DNA of 57,589 nucleotides from Hypsibius dujardini. Its lineage: Eukaryota > Tardigrada > Eutardigrada > Parachela > Hypsibiidae. Both the position numbers and the translations under genes were made by a program. The DNA is taken from contig LRSR01009520.1 of the NCBI GenBank assembly GCA_001579985.1, forward strand, positions 1-57,589, written 5' to 3'. The notes beneath the pieces were generated by a model. It saw only the letters and a program-made list of their open reading frames with translations. It did not search any database and was not told the DNA's origin. Shown here piece by piece: positions 47,139-57,339 of this stretch; positions within the stretch are counted from its first letter, which is position 1; every line of letters starts with the position of its first letter.

Positions 47139-47682
47139 GTTTACTATACTTTATTTTGTCTAGTTTGTGTGTTTGGCGTATACAGTCGGTATTACTTATA
47201 TTAATGCATCTGCGTCCCTGTACTGTAATCTCTAGTTGATGCCCAACCCAACCCAAAAGGTCTTATATTTTTGTCATTTATCATTCTCTGACTGTCCAAT
47301 CAAATTGATCTGGCTAAAAACTGCTGAATATGTGAGGTTCTGATTTTCGAACAAAAACATAGCGAATATATTAAGTGAGAAGGTTACGACACTGGCCAGT
47401 GACCACGCATCCAATGTTGTTGCATTAATAATTGAGCTTGGAGATGAAGCCATGTATAGTGAGTATTCAAGTGGTCTTGTCAGTCGCATACTGTACGCTC
47501 CCGATCTCAAGGGTCCATTTTAGGTCCGGCCCGAAAATACGTTCCGCCGCTCGCTTGGTTGTTTATTCATATTCACTTAAACTTTATTGACTTCAAAATT
47601 TTGATCACCGTAATGCTCATCATCAATCATCATTTCAATCAAGCAAGGTACCGTAGAATCTGGAGTCATCCGTGGTGCCTAG

Positions 47683-48200
47683 CAGAGATGGGCAACTCCG
47701 AATTCCGAGTTTTCAACTTCATCAACTCCACTCCGGAGTTTTGCCCCGGCTCAGCATGGACTGCAGTCTCTTCTCTGTCCTACCGTGAGGAGCTAAAGCA
47801 GTATATCGACTTGCCAGCTGTGGGAACTAGTCCAGTTTCTTATTGGAAGAATTGTGTGAAATTCCCTCGATTGAAAAGTGGTGCGATTGGAGCTTTTCCG
47901 GCCCCTGGTTCCACAACCGATATTCAACGCACTTTCAATTTCTGTCATATTATTCTCTCTCAACGTCGTCAGCGAACGACTGACGCAAATTTCGAGGACC
48001 TCTTGATGTGTCGTGTGAACGGTAATTACAAATGAAAATGTGTGTTCCTGTTTTTTATTACGTTCATTTGACCGGTGGAGTGGAGTTGGAGTGGAGTTGG
48101 AGTGGGTTCTTAGGGGAAAAGAGTGGAGTTGAGATAGTGGAGTTGTGGAAGGAGTTGGAGTGGAGTTGGAGTTTGTTTTGACCAGAGTGGCCCATCTCTG
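47683..48200 (+). mobile_element. Internally deleted hAT transposon (518 bp)
   Basis: The left terminus is CAGAGATGGGCAACTCCGAA and the reverse complement of the right terminus is CAGAGATGGGCCACTCTGGT; the first 14 bases agree except one. Subterminal ACTCC/GGAGT repeats (GTGGAGTTGGAGTGGAGTTG around 48075-48175 and AACTCCACTCC near 47730) are typical of hAT ends. The 8 bp flanks (GTGCCTAG and GTCATCAC) do not match, so the target duplication has decayed or been lost. The element lies inside the TIR element 47496-48657, so it is the younger insertion. Confidence 0.8.
47686..48035 (+). pseudogene. hAT transposase C-terminal dimerisation domain remnant
   Basis: The open frame inside the hAT ends encodes ELKQYIDLPAV, then SPVSYWKNCVKFPRLKSGAI and FPAPGSTTDIQRTFNF, then RRQRTTDANFEDLLMCRVNG and a stop at 48033-48035. 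This is the order of the hAT dimerisation domain: an acidic YL-type start, the YWK..P.L segment, the SS..ER.FS-like segment (here STTDIQRTF) and R.R...ANFEDLL. The conserved SS-ER-FS residues are degraded and the RNase H-like catalytic half and BED finger are absent, so it is not an active transposase. Confidence 0.75.
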
Positions 48201-48782
48201 GTCATCACACAGTAAAAAGCGACCGTTTTGATTGATTGCAAAGATGTGCGAACCACAAGACTGCACGTGTCGATTGATTGCGTAAGGATTTCAGTTAGTT
48301 TTCATCCTTCCTTTCTGGGTCGATTCATTGATTTGAGATTTGTAAATGTAATAAAATTTTATATTGACATTGCTCGACTGATTGATATTTTAACAGCCCT
48401 GAAATTTTCGCTCAGCGATTTGGGGAGAAACGCGCTTAATTGATCGATTGAAGCGTAGCAGTTGTTTTGGCCCACTGTGTCTGATTTACTGGGGGGTCCA
48501 AAAAGTACCACGGATGGGTCGTGATTTTACAGTAGCATAGCATGTCAGGCAAAAACCAACGGGCCAATCACGGACAAGTGAACGGAATTGAACAATCCGC
48601 TCAAGCTTGATGTGAGTCAGCGGGGCGGGGCATAATCGACCCTTGAGATCGGGAGCGTAGAGTAAAACAGCTGATACGCATTCCTGAGTACTTTTCGTTC
48701 TGCAACAGCAAAAGCAAAACTCAAACTCGCTCCATCAAATTTAATTGCGATTGACCTTCTTTTTCTCTCCTCTCATTATTCA

Positions 48783-50603
48783 ATGATGGCGTGGAGAAAG
48801 GCTTTATTCAATGCAGCTGCAATGGCAGGAAGAGAAAGATTCCAGGTGAGATTATTAATGATTGATTATTATTGTTTTGCGCTTCGTTGATGCGATGAGG
48901 AAAATGAGATTGAGCAGTATTGAGTTGGCAGTCTGCCAACAAAAAACTCATTATAGTTCATATGTCCATTCTTTCACTTGTTGGGGCAGTTTGCAAGTTA
49001 ATGTGTTGTTATTTTTATTTTTAGATGACAAAAGGCGGTTATATCTTATCATTGAACGCAGAGAGAATGTCTGGTTGCAGTTGGGATTGCCTCAAGAGGA
49101 GTTTATCCACGTCTGCCGCCGCACAGGATAAACACTCCAAATCCTCCTCATCTTCATCCTCACAGCGGACCTACACATTCAAGACACTCAATGTGGCAAA
49201 ACCCGATTTTGGTATTCTACAGGTAATGAATGAATGAATGAAAGGAAAGGCTAGAAGGTTTGATTGGTTGCTCCCTTGCCGACTGGCTAAATCAATCAAT
49301 TTAGGTGGAGCTCAATCGGCCGGATCGTCTGAATGCTATCAACAAGGACGCTTGGAGGTTTTCTCACTCTCTCAATTACGAATATCCACTTGTACAATAG
49401 ACATTTACTTTCTTTCCCATCTAGGGAAATTCGAGAATGCTTCGAGGTAGGAGATTGCTGCACCATCGGGAGAATGGCACTTTGGTGTTTGTTATGTATT
49501 GTTCCTGTTAGGTCATCGCTCTGGATTCTGACTGCCGAGTGGTGATTCTTGGTGGACTGGGCAAGCACTTTTGTGCAGGTAGGAAGGGAAGGGAAAGGAC
49601 AGAAGATGTTAGTAATGTTAATGTTTGGGTAGGAATTGACCTGTCGGACATTGCCGACCTTACCAGCATCATCGGAACGGACTCTGACCCGGCACGAAAG
49701 GGTTTCCAATTCCGCTCACTGGTTCGTTCCCTCCAAGCGACTTTCAACGCGATTGAAGAGTGTCCGAAGCCGGTGATTGCCGCAATTCATGGCGGCTGCA
49801 TTGGAGCGGGAGTGGACATGACGTCGGCCTGTGATATTCGCTACTGCACTCATGACGCCTTTTTCTCCATCAAGGCAGGGCACTTAATTCACTATTGCCG
49901 TCACTTGATGAACCAATCTGTCTGTCCAATTTAGGAAGTAGATATCGGGATGGCCGCTGATGTTGGTAGGTGCTCCATGACTATAGAGTTAGTAAGGACG
50001 TAGGCACATGTACTTTACTTCAGGCACACTCCAGAGATTTCCCAAGATTGTGGGCAACGACTCACTGGTATTTATTTATTCATTTGCCTCTCTACACAAG
50101 CGTACACTCTCACTGCCCTCTGCTCGAGCTGGACCAATGATCGATTCCATGTTTAGGTGCGGGAGTTTGCTTTGACTGGACGCAACTTTTCCGCATCGGA
50201 AGCGAGCAAGATCGGGTTTGTCTCTCGCACTTTTGACAGTCGTGCATCCATGATGTCGCTGGCTCTGGATGTGGCTAAGAAGATTGCCTCAAAATCACCC
50301 GTTGCCATTCAGGTCAGCGGATTGGAGTAAGTAGAGCGTCATCTTGATTGTTAATTCCATTTCCTCATTCAGAGCACCAAAATCAACCTCAACTACAGTC
50401 GCGATCATAGTGTTCATGAAGGATTGCAAAACCAGGTTAGTCTTCTTTGTGCAGCAGAGGCAACGAAAGAGCAAGCAAAAAGAAGGCTCTTATTACAGAT
50501 CAATTGGCAAGGCTTTGCACTGCAGACGGAGGATTTGATGACCGCCGCAATGGCATCCGCCGACCGATCCGGAAACACTATTCCCAAGTTTAAAGATATT
50601 TAG
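48783..50603 (+). CDS. ECH1: Delta(3,5)-delta(2,4)-dienoyl-CoA isomerase, mitochondrial (ECH1), eleven exons
   Basis: ECH1 isomerises 3,5-dienoyl-CoA to 2,4-dienoyl-CoA during oxidation of unsaturated fatty acids. Exons: 48783-48845, 49025-49222, 49305-49357, 49425-49446, 49512-49578, 49633-49874, 49935-49965, 50024-50067, 50157-50312, 50373-50435, 50499-50603; all phases agree, giving 347 residues. The N-terminus is basic and Ser/Ala-rich with no acidic residues at its start, as in a mitochondrial presequence. The crotonase fold shows VELNRPDRLNAINKDAW, VVILGGLGKHFCAGIDLSD, CPKPVIAAIHGGCIGAGVDM with CDIRYC, and KEVDIGMAADVGTLQRFPKI, which contain the family's acidic catalytic residues. The C-terminus is KFKDI, so the peroxisomal SKL-type signal known from mammals is absent. 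Intron 6 (49875-49934) has a GC donor. Confidence 0.93.
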
Positions 50604-50854
50604 CTCATTACTAGCAATCGGTGCTGCGTTAGGAAATTCTTTGCCAACATGGCATTCTATGATGATGAACAATCGATAGGACGTATGCGTAAATGAAGAG
50701 ACGAGTAAACGCAGTAATGAATTGCAAAATCGTGGCAATATTTTCGTATAAGCTTTTCATTTCACTGACTCGTGGCTAAAATGTCTTCACCGTTCGGGTT
50801 GAATTTACAGATTTTGATTTTAAACAGACAGTCAGTCAGTCATTACTACTGGCA

Positions 50855-50885
50855 GACAGACAGACAGACAGAGGCAGGCAGGCAA
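50855..50885. repeat. GACA/GGCA simple repeat
   Basis: CAGACAGACAGACAGACAGA passes into GGCAGGCAGGCA. Similar tracts occur near 55091-55125, upstream of the Dsup-like gene. Confidence 0.85.
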
Positions 50886-50909
50886 AGAAGCAGACTTAAC
50901 TAAAGAAAG

Positions 50910-51806
50910 TCAAGTGACAACATTACGTCTACCTTTGAGGAGTACATAGCCTTGGAAGTCTACCTCCGTTTCCGTTTTATGCGGCACTAAGAATGGACCG
51001 AAGTTCGTCATACGAGAGACTTCGTTAAAGGTTGCTTGGACGTACGGCATAGCCGCCCGATCAGCGAATGTTACTAGCCTGGAGCGACCTGTAACCCGGT
51101 CAATTTCCTGTCGCGCCTTTTCTTTTACTAAGGTAAAAAAGTCATGGTTGTTTCCATCGAAGCTAAACAGCATCGGAAAATACACTCTTTTGCTACAGAG
51201 GAAAAACCAGCAGGCTAATCTGAGAAAAAAGATCTGCAATGTCATCAAGGAGCTATTTGTGTGAAAATATGAACAATATTTCAAGTAAGTGTTTTTGACT
51301 AGCCCGTAATATTCCCATATCAGTAAAAGAAGGTGCGTCAGATTGCTGGACCACAAGAAACGTCTCAATGTAGTCGCGTCGATTAATTGGGTCAAAAGGG
51401 AATATGTGTCCATCGGTTCCCCTCCTGCGCTCCGAACAATCTCCTTCTCAATAAACGCCTCTCCTGCTGCCTTTCCCGCAAAGTCCAAACAGATTTGGGC
51501 CTTCCTGCAAATCGGTCGTCCTTCGGCGCCTTCCTCGCCAGCGGAAGATCGGTCATAAAAATAGCCAACTGATTGCCTAACATAAGGGAAAATATGTTGC
51601 CGTATTTTTTGGCCAATGTCTTTGTGAATTCGTAGGGTTTATTAGGGTCCAGGTTGAGAGGAAAGGGGAAATGAAGCAAGCGGAAGTTGACCCACACCTT
51701 GCTTCCATAAGACAAGGATGTACCGTTGGAAGGTGTAGTAGACGGCGAGGAGAGTGAGGAAAACCCAGAGAAACACTGCTGCTTCGATGGTTACAATGTA
51801 TTCCAT
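50910..51806 (-). pseudogene. Truncated cytochrome P450 (CYP2-clan-like) fragment
   Basis: The ATG at 51806 starts an N-terminal anchor (EAAVFLWVFLTLLAVYY). The next part is in another frame: FPLNLDPNKPYEFTKTLAKK then YGNIFSLMLGNQLAIFMTDL and FAGRPK, the usual P450 helix A to beta-1 region. The frame then returns: GEAFIEKEIVRSAGGEPMDT, helix C/D-like, and near the end the K helix (QATFNEVSR, an ExxR motif) with VPHKTETEVDFQGYVLLKG. A stop follows at 50910. The Wxxx R region after FAGRPK, the oxygen-binding I helix and the heme-binding Cys loop are not present. Two frameshifts plus missing essential parts indicate a pseudogene, although unseen splicing could repair some of the frame changes. 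Confidence 0.75.
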
Positions 51807-52091
51807 ATCTCAGATAAAACGGGAAGGGACACCGGTATATTCGTAATATTTACTCAAATGACAATTAACCTGCGACTACAGAGTATTTTCAAATTGACAT
51901 ACTAGTACATTCCTCGCCTTCTTCAATGATTTCTCCTTTTGTAAGTTTTTCTGCCGGTGGCCGGAATGTTTTTTAATTTTATTCATTCCCGGGACAATAT
52001 CATGGCAGTGTCGTAGTTTATATTACCCCTGGTAACAAGACAGACAGACATCTCGTGAGCTTACTTTATCTTTTAACGTAATGATGAGACA
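51807..52091. other. No gene seen
   Basis: Short spacer between two gene fragments, without recognised features. Confidence 0.3.
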
Positions 52092-52337
52092 CTATCGATT
52101 GACGCTAATGATCTTAATCTGGTTGGGATAGCGGAAATCATAAAGAATCTCGCGACATTTGCAGTGGAACACCACGAAAACATTGGGATTTTTGTAGGTG
52201 CAATACACTAGGAGATTAGTGGAATAGAGGCGTTCAGCGAACTTGATGTCTGCTCCCACACTGTACTCGTGATGTAAGCTTACACTCCTATCACGGTCAA
52301 GTCTGTAGATGAGAAAGCCTGTCAATGGGCAATTCAT
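52092..52337 (-). pseudogene. N-terminal fragment of a WIPI/ATG18-like (PROPPIN) WD40 protein
   Basis: An ATG frame of 81 residues begins MNCPLTGFLIYRLDRDRSVS and has AERLYSTNLLVYCTY and EILYDFRYPNQIKIISVNR. This follows the first blade of WIPI/WDR45-type proteins: a GFxIY strand, a segment ending in xSNLLAxV, then the strand before FPNAIKxVRL. The protein stops there, whereas PROPPINs have seven blades and a lipid-binding FRRG motif. No further blades were found on minus as far as the P450 fragment. It is probably a partial duplicate; a spliced first exon with distant partners cannot be excluded. Confidence 0.45.
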
Positions 52338-52585
52338 TTACGTATTAGCAGAAGCGTTAAGACCAAAACAACGACAAAAACTGGCACAAATCGCAGACAA
52401 AAAACCTCTCATCTACATGTATCTATCTGGAAGAAACAAGACACCGCCTGATGGTATAAGCCAAGCGGACGAAAAAATAGAGGAAACCGCGTCCTTCTTC
52501 CTTAAGGGACAACACAGTAATAACTACTATCACCAATAAAAAGCGTGAAAGATTTCGTTTTGTGAGCACAATTCTCCTTTCCTAG

Positions 52586-54380
52586 TTACTTGCGTCGACT
52601 GGGTTGCTGACTGCGAGTCTGTGCTTCCGCACCGGCAGCTGCCCGTAGAGCAATATTCTCCGATCGCAAGGCGCCATTCTCAAACTCCAGCTGCTCCAGC
52701 TTTTCCTTCAGTTTGGCCACCTCGCCCAACACCATGCCTAGCTCCTCCCGCACAGCGATTATCAAATGGTTTCCTACCAGATCCTGAAAATAATTAACAT
52801 CCGTCATTAAGATACAAAGTAACTATTTTTGCCAATTGCTGGCACAACCACCAGACAGACAAGTGATCCAACAATCAATAGACACTTGCTTGCAAAAGGA
52901 GAGAAATGATTGAGACCTACCATGCACTGTCTGATTTTGTTGTCCAGACTCAAACCAGCCGTTTCCTGTGAGCTGGAGCAAGTAAGGAAAAGGCATTAAG
53001 TAAGATGGCATTAAGAAGTTAAGGTATGAGATAAAGTAAGACGAACCCCGCCGCGGTGACGTCAATCCGTCTGGAGAGTTCGGCCGACAAAGCGGCATTG
53101 GCGTCCGATATGGGAATCGGAGTTTGTGCCTGCATCCTCGGTTGAGCTGCACTTTGCTGGCTGACGCTAGACAGGGTCGATGAGTCCGACGAGTCTTGGG
53201 AAAGTCTCTTGGCCAAATTCGGCGACACACCGGAAGGAATCACTGGCAACACCTGTGCAATTAACAAACTCTATGAAAGGCAGGACGGGAGAAGAAGCAC
53301 AAGACTTACTCTAAAGTTGTCCGTGACAGATTTTCCGGCAAGATTTGAGTCGACCAGAGGCGTCGGATGCCCATTGATGGCGGGAGTGTTAGGAGGAAGC
53401 TGTACAGCCGTCACCTTGAACTTGGTCGCGGGTTTAGCACCGTTCGCAGCCAAGGCTCCCACGGCGACGACAGTCACCGGCTCGGATGGGACAAGATCAG
53501 CCGCAACTGAGCTAGTAATAGTACTTTGGTTAATGGCAACGCCCGCCGTCGTCGTCGTTGTCGTAGTGGACGTGGAAGATTGATCTGAGGAGAGCTTATC
53601 CTTGGAAGCGGGCTCTTTCGTCGCTCGATCGTGGTAGTCAAAACACTGCCATCGTCCGCGAAAATACGGCGCTTTGCTCTCCAACTTAACCACCTAAACG
53701 TCAACGGAAACAATCAACCGAGCAACCACCCCGAATTGTCCAAATGAAAACGAGCGCAGCCACCATAAAAACAAGAGACACAGACACGCAGACACAAGTG
53801 AGATGTCAATACAAAGAGCAAATAGATAGAAACATCGAATAATGGCAAAACACAAGAGGAAACTATCAGGTATGCGTACCTTAAATTTGGAAGGAATGGA
53901 AGAGGTTTCGGATCGATTATCAGAGAAGCCAACATTCTGCTGACGACTCCTCGAGGCCGTGATATTATTCCCCGGCTTGTGAAGTGAATCAGTCACTTTA
54001 CCAACGATTGTGTTGTTGATTGTTGACGCCGTCACAGCGGAGGGAGAGGAAACTGTTGTGGCTGTGGCAAGTATCTCGGGCTTGGCAAGAAGCGGAGAGA
54101 CAAGAGGCAAGGTTAAATTACAAGAGGAATCGTCCGCCATTCCTTCAGTCCGTTCTGGGCAGAGAGTCTCAGTAGAGCCGGTAAAATGGGATGATGATGC
54201 TCCAGGATTGGGTGAAATGAGGATGTCACTCTCCGATGGATGACTCTCATTGGCATTATCCGACAAGGGGCCTTTTAGAGGGGAACACTTCTTCACGGCG
54301 GCGGCATCGGAGGAAGAAGAAGACTCATCCCCAACGTGGCTGATTAATGTATGACTAGCCATTGAACTGCCTCCAGTCAT
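52586..54380 (-). CDS. TSC22D: TSC22-domain family protein (bunched-like), five exons
   Basis: TSC22D proteins are leucine-zipper factors acting in growth and stress or volume signalling. Exons (minus): 54380-53880, 53693-53310, 53252-53061, 52965-52921, 52783-52586, giving about 439 residues in consistent phase. Exon 1 is Ser/Thr-rich. The junction SKFK-VVKLESKAPYFRGRWQCF with DYHD is the conserved box near the N-terminus of long TSC22D isoforms. The last two exons form the TSC box (LSLDNKIRQCMDLVGNHLII then AVREEL) and leucine zipper (LKEKLEQLEFENGALRSENI). The exon 3 donor is the least certain: GAC|GTCACC keeps the frame, while a nearby GTTCGT does not. The ATG at 54380 follows CAG|GTTTGTG, so a 5' untranslated exon upstream is likely. 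It is transcribed away from the Dsup-like gene. Confidence 0.88.
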
Positions 54381-55149
54381 CACAAACCTGCTAACGCATG
54401 AAAAGAGCGCAAATTAACTAACTAACCTGCTAACCAACTAATTATTCAATCAGCTTATCATCCACATCGTCAGGTTACGCGCACTTAAATCTAATCAATC
54501 AATTCGTCAAACATCAACGCCCATCGCAAATGGCTTCTTTAATAATCCCGAGTTCTGCCTACAGAGTGCAACAACGAGGTAATGCAAAATCGAGAACAAA
54601 AGAGATTACAAATCCATGAAGAGAAAAACAAAGTTTACACTATTTTCAGGCAATCAATTAATCGACGGAATGAGCGGCTATATTAATCAATACCAGCCAA
54701 TCAGCCAATCAATCGATAAACACGAGTTTTAAGTTTCAACACTTACCAGTGATCATTTCTGCTACCACAGGTTTGTTTCTATTTCATACTCCACTAAAAT
54801 CTCCGGATGACTAACCACACTTCTAGCCAAAACTCCTCCAGTCTAGGCTGTCCTTAAAATGCATCTGCGATAGATGATAAACTTTAAGTCCAAAGTAAGT
54901 CAACTGACGGAATGCATTTGATAAAATCTCGATCCTTCCTTCCTTTCTCCTCCAGCTCCGGTCAAGCCATCGACGAGGGAGACAAATTTTCGAAGGAGAT
55001 GAAAATGGTGACGCACTTCAGCCGCCAAAGGGGTCTTCTGGAAGTGGGAAGAATGAACAGCAGACGCAGCAGCCGACTCGATGACGACGAAGCAGGCAGG
55101 CAGGCAGGCGGCAGACAGACAGACAAGTCAACATCTATTTTGGCAAGTG
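54381..55149. other. Intergenic, 5' flank of TSC22D
   Basis: No supported coding exon. Contains ATTAATCAATCAATC-type runs and a GGCA/GACA tract at about 55091-55125. Likely holds the TSC22D promoter and a 5' untranslated exon. Confidence 0.3.
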
Positions 55150-55368
55150 TTACTTGCTTGTAGTGGAAGTGGCGGTGGTGTCAGTCTGGCGGCCAGTCCG
55201 TCCGGACTCCGAACCGGCCACGCTTGAGCCGTTCGAAATGTGCCGCTGATTCAGGTTGTTCGGTTCATTAAATTTTATCCATCCAGGCAGGCAGGCCACA
55301 TGACCGCACAACGTACGAAGTCGGTGCATGTCACGTGCTACATATCCCACAAAGTCGGCTTGCGCCAT
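55150..55368 (-). CDS. Small ORF of unknown function, divergent from the Dsup-like gene
   Basis: An ATG (ATGGCGCAAGCC) opens 72 codons: MAQADFVGYVARDMHRLRTL, then CGHVACLPGWIKF, then a Ser/Thr/Gly-rich tail ending TSTTSK. The first half looks like a folded, possibly helical segment with two Cys and codon use like the neighbours; the tail is low complexity. It could be a complete small protein or the first exon of a longer one, since CTTC|GTACGT inside it resembles a donor. No family was recognised. The start lies 324 bp from the ATG of the Dsup-like gene on the other strand. Confidence 0.45.
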   Translation of the reverse strand: MAQADFVGYVARDMHRLRTLCGHVACLPGWIKFNEPNNLNQRHISNGSSVAGSESGRTGRQTDTTATSTTSK

Positions 55369-55692
55369 AAGACTGGTTGCTGTATTTATCTACTGTAGCT
55401 GATCACGTGATGGTCCTATTACGGGATGACTGTTCCGGCATCCCTGTTGCCAAAAAGACGCGCTTCGAATTTTTGCGCTTGATGCACACCGCACTCCATC
55501 TAACGCTACGGACAAATCTGGGAATTTCCTTATTGCGGTTTTTTTAATTGCAGCAGCTTTATTCTAATTGTTGGACGGCTTTCCAAGTGCCACATTGAAA
55601 TCCACTCAGTCCCTCCAACGATTTAATCAGCGTACGAAATTGGAATTATTGAGTGGAATTTATTTGATTTTTGATTGCTTCAACAAGACAAC
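55369..55692. promoter_or_regulatory. Divergent promoter region of the Dsup-like gene
   Basis: 324 bp between two divergent ATGs. It contains a GATCACGTGATG block (about 55401-55412), i.e. a palindromic CACGTG E-box, and a TTTTTTTAATTGCAGCAGC tract near 55540. CACGTG sites are bound by bHLH factors, including stress-responsive ones, but any role here is inference. Confidence 0.45.
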
Positions 55693-57339
55693 ATGGCGTC
55701 TCAGCAGGCACAACCAGCCACAGCGGGTAATTCAAAATTAAACTTTAATCCTTCGGATGAATTTCACATTTTTTCTCACTGATTCGACTGTAGTGCCATG
55801 GATGGAAAAAATTGAAGCATTTTTGTTGTATTTGTTAGGTGGAGAATCAAAGGGAGAATCAGCTGCCAAGCAGGACTCTGTTGTTGCTGCTGCAGACGCT
55901 TCCAACAACACCGCTGCCACCACTGCAGCCGTAGTCAAGGCACCGTCGCCCGCGAAGGAGGTCAAGCAGGATTCGGCTGCAGTACCGGCCAAGACAGCCG
56001 AGGTGAAAGAGAAGAGTAAAAGTCCTGCCAAAGAAGTCGCTCCGCCGCAGGCCGGTTCCTCGTCCGAAGCTGATGCTAAAAAGGTCGCTGGAGACGTCAA
56101 AGCAGCCGATAAGGATGGAAAGAACGCTGCTGCCTCGGACAATGCCAAGTTGGCGGAGGTGAGCATATTCATTTCACATTGTGGTTCAATGTTGTGTTGA
56201 AGGTACTAGCTTGATTGATTGATTGGCTGTTAAATTGGGTCAGTCACATTTGGTTAGTATTCAGGAGCGTTGATTGATTGATCGATGAAAATCTTGCCGT
56301 GATATTTTACAATCTCTTCCGATTGTCAATTATGCCACAAATCAAAACATATTAATTAACAAAGTGACTTTGATAAGCTACAGTATGGGTAAAATGTTTA
56401 ATTTAAAAAATAAATCTGCTATTGAGATCGCAAGAGGTTTTGTGTTAACCGATTATCAATTTATATTATTTGTATTACCTTGAATTGGTTTTGTGTTTGT
56501 GATGTGGATGAAATTTATATTCCATCTAGGTTTAAATAAATGTAAATAATTTCAATATAAGTAGTGAGTCTGTCCTTTTATTGGTATTTTATTTATCGAG
56601 TTCATCGAGATCACGATTATTCTTTTTGCTCTTCTAGTCGGAAGACGTAGTCCAGGACGTATCAAGATGAATTGTCTATAGACAGACTTGACGCTTTTTC
56701 TTTTAGGAAACCAACTCCATCGAGCCGTCCAAGGGAATTGTTGGCAATACTGTGGATGCCATCAAGCATGCAGTCGAGAAGGTGGTCGACAAGGTCCAAG
56801 ATGTTTTCAACAGCAACAATAACAACAGCGACGCCAAGGAAGAGAAGAAGGAAGATGCAAGTGCCACTGGAACCAACGGGGACGACAAGAAAGAAGGCGG
56901 CGATGTGGAGATGACGGACGCTTCGAAGGAGATCTCTGGTAAAGAAGGTGAAAAGGGAGCCGCTTCTAAACCGGCAGTCAAGAAGCCAGCTGCCAAGGGG
57001 AGAGGCAAGAGGGGTCGTAAGCCGGCCGCCGGTAAGGCGAAAGCACCCGCAGGCCCAAAGCCTCCCGCTGCTCCCCGAAAGCCGCGAGAGCCCAAGGAAC
57101 CAGTTGCCGAGTCGTCGGCTCCTCAGGAGATTCGTCGTTCCACTCGCAACACCACCAAGGAAGCCCAAGCACCAGCACCCAAAGCTCCACCCAAGGCCGC
57201 TGCTGCTAAGGCTGCTCCTGCCAAGGCTGCTCCGGCGAAGCGAGCTGCCTCCCCGGTTGATGCAAAGAAGAACGCCAAGAAGGTAGCAACCGCCCCGCCA
57301 GCTGCTAACGGAGCTGGCAAGAGTACTCGACGAAAGTAA
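55693..57339 (+). CDS. Dsup: Dsup-like (damage suppressor) nucleosome-binding protein, three exons
   Basis: Exons 55693-55726, 55839-56158 and 56707-57339; phases agree and give 328 residues. Dsup is a tardigrade chromatin protein reported to bind nucleosomes and reduce DNA damage by hydroxyl radicals. Exon 1 encodes MASQQAQPATAG. Exon 2 is Ala/Lys/Asp-rich and contains VKEKSKSPAKEV, shared as I recall it with Ramazzottius Dsup. Exon 3 has an amphipathic helix (VDAIKHAVEKVVDKVQDVF), an acidic block (GGDVEMTDASKE), an AT-hook-like GRGKRGRKPAAGK, an HMGN-type nucleosome-binding core (EIRRSTRNTTKE, near residue 260), and Ala/Lys repeats with a likely NLS (AKRAASPVDAKKNAKK), ending STRRK. The length equals the one I remember for H. 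exemplaris Dsup. Alternatives such as an H1- or HMG-like protein are less likely because no globular H1 or HMG-box is present. Confidence 0.9.

Larger units (their letters stand above)
47496..48657. mobile_element. TA-flanked TIR element interrupted by a hAT insertion
   Basis: The left end reads CGCTCCCGATCTCAAGGGTC then CATT; the reverse complement of the right end reads CGCTCCCGATCTCAAGGGTC then GATT, so at least 20 bp are perfectly inverted. TA flanks each side (47494-47495 and 48658-48659), as in Tc1/mariner-type elements. The span is 1162 bp, of which 518 bp is the nested hAT remnant, leaving a host element of about 644 bp without a recognised transposase. Confidence 0.75.

Noticed and set aside
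52309-52539. 76-codon plus open frame overlapping the WIPI-like fragment
   Set aside because: No recognised domain; the antisense reading has family similarity instead.
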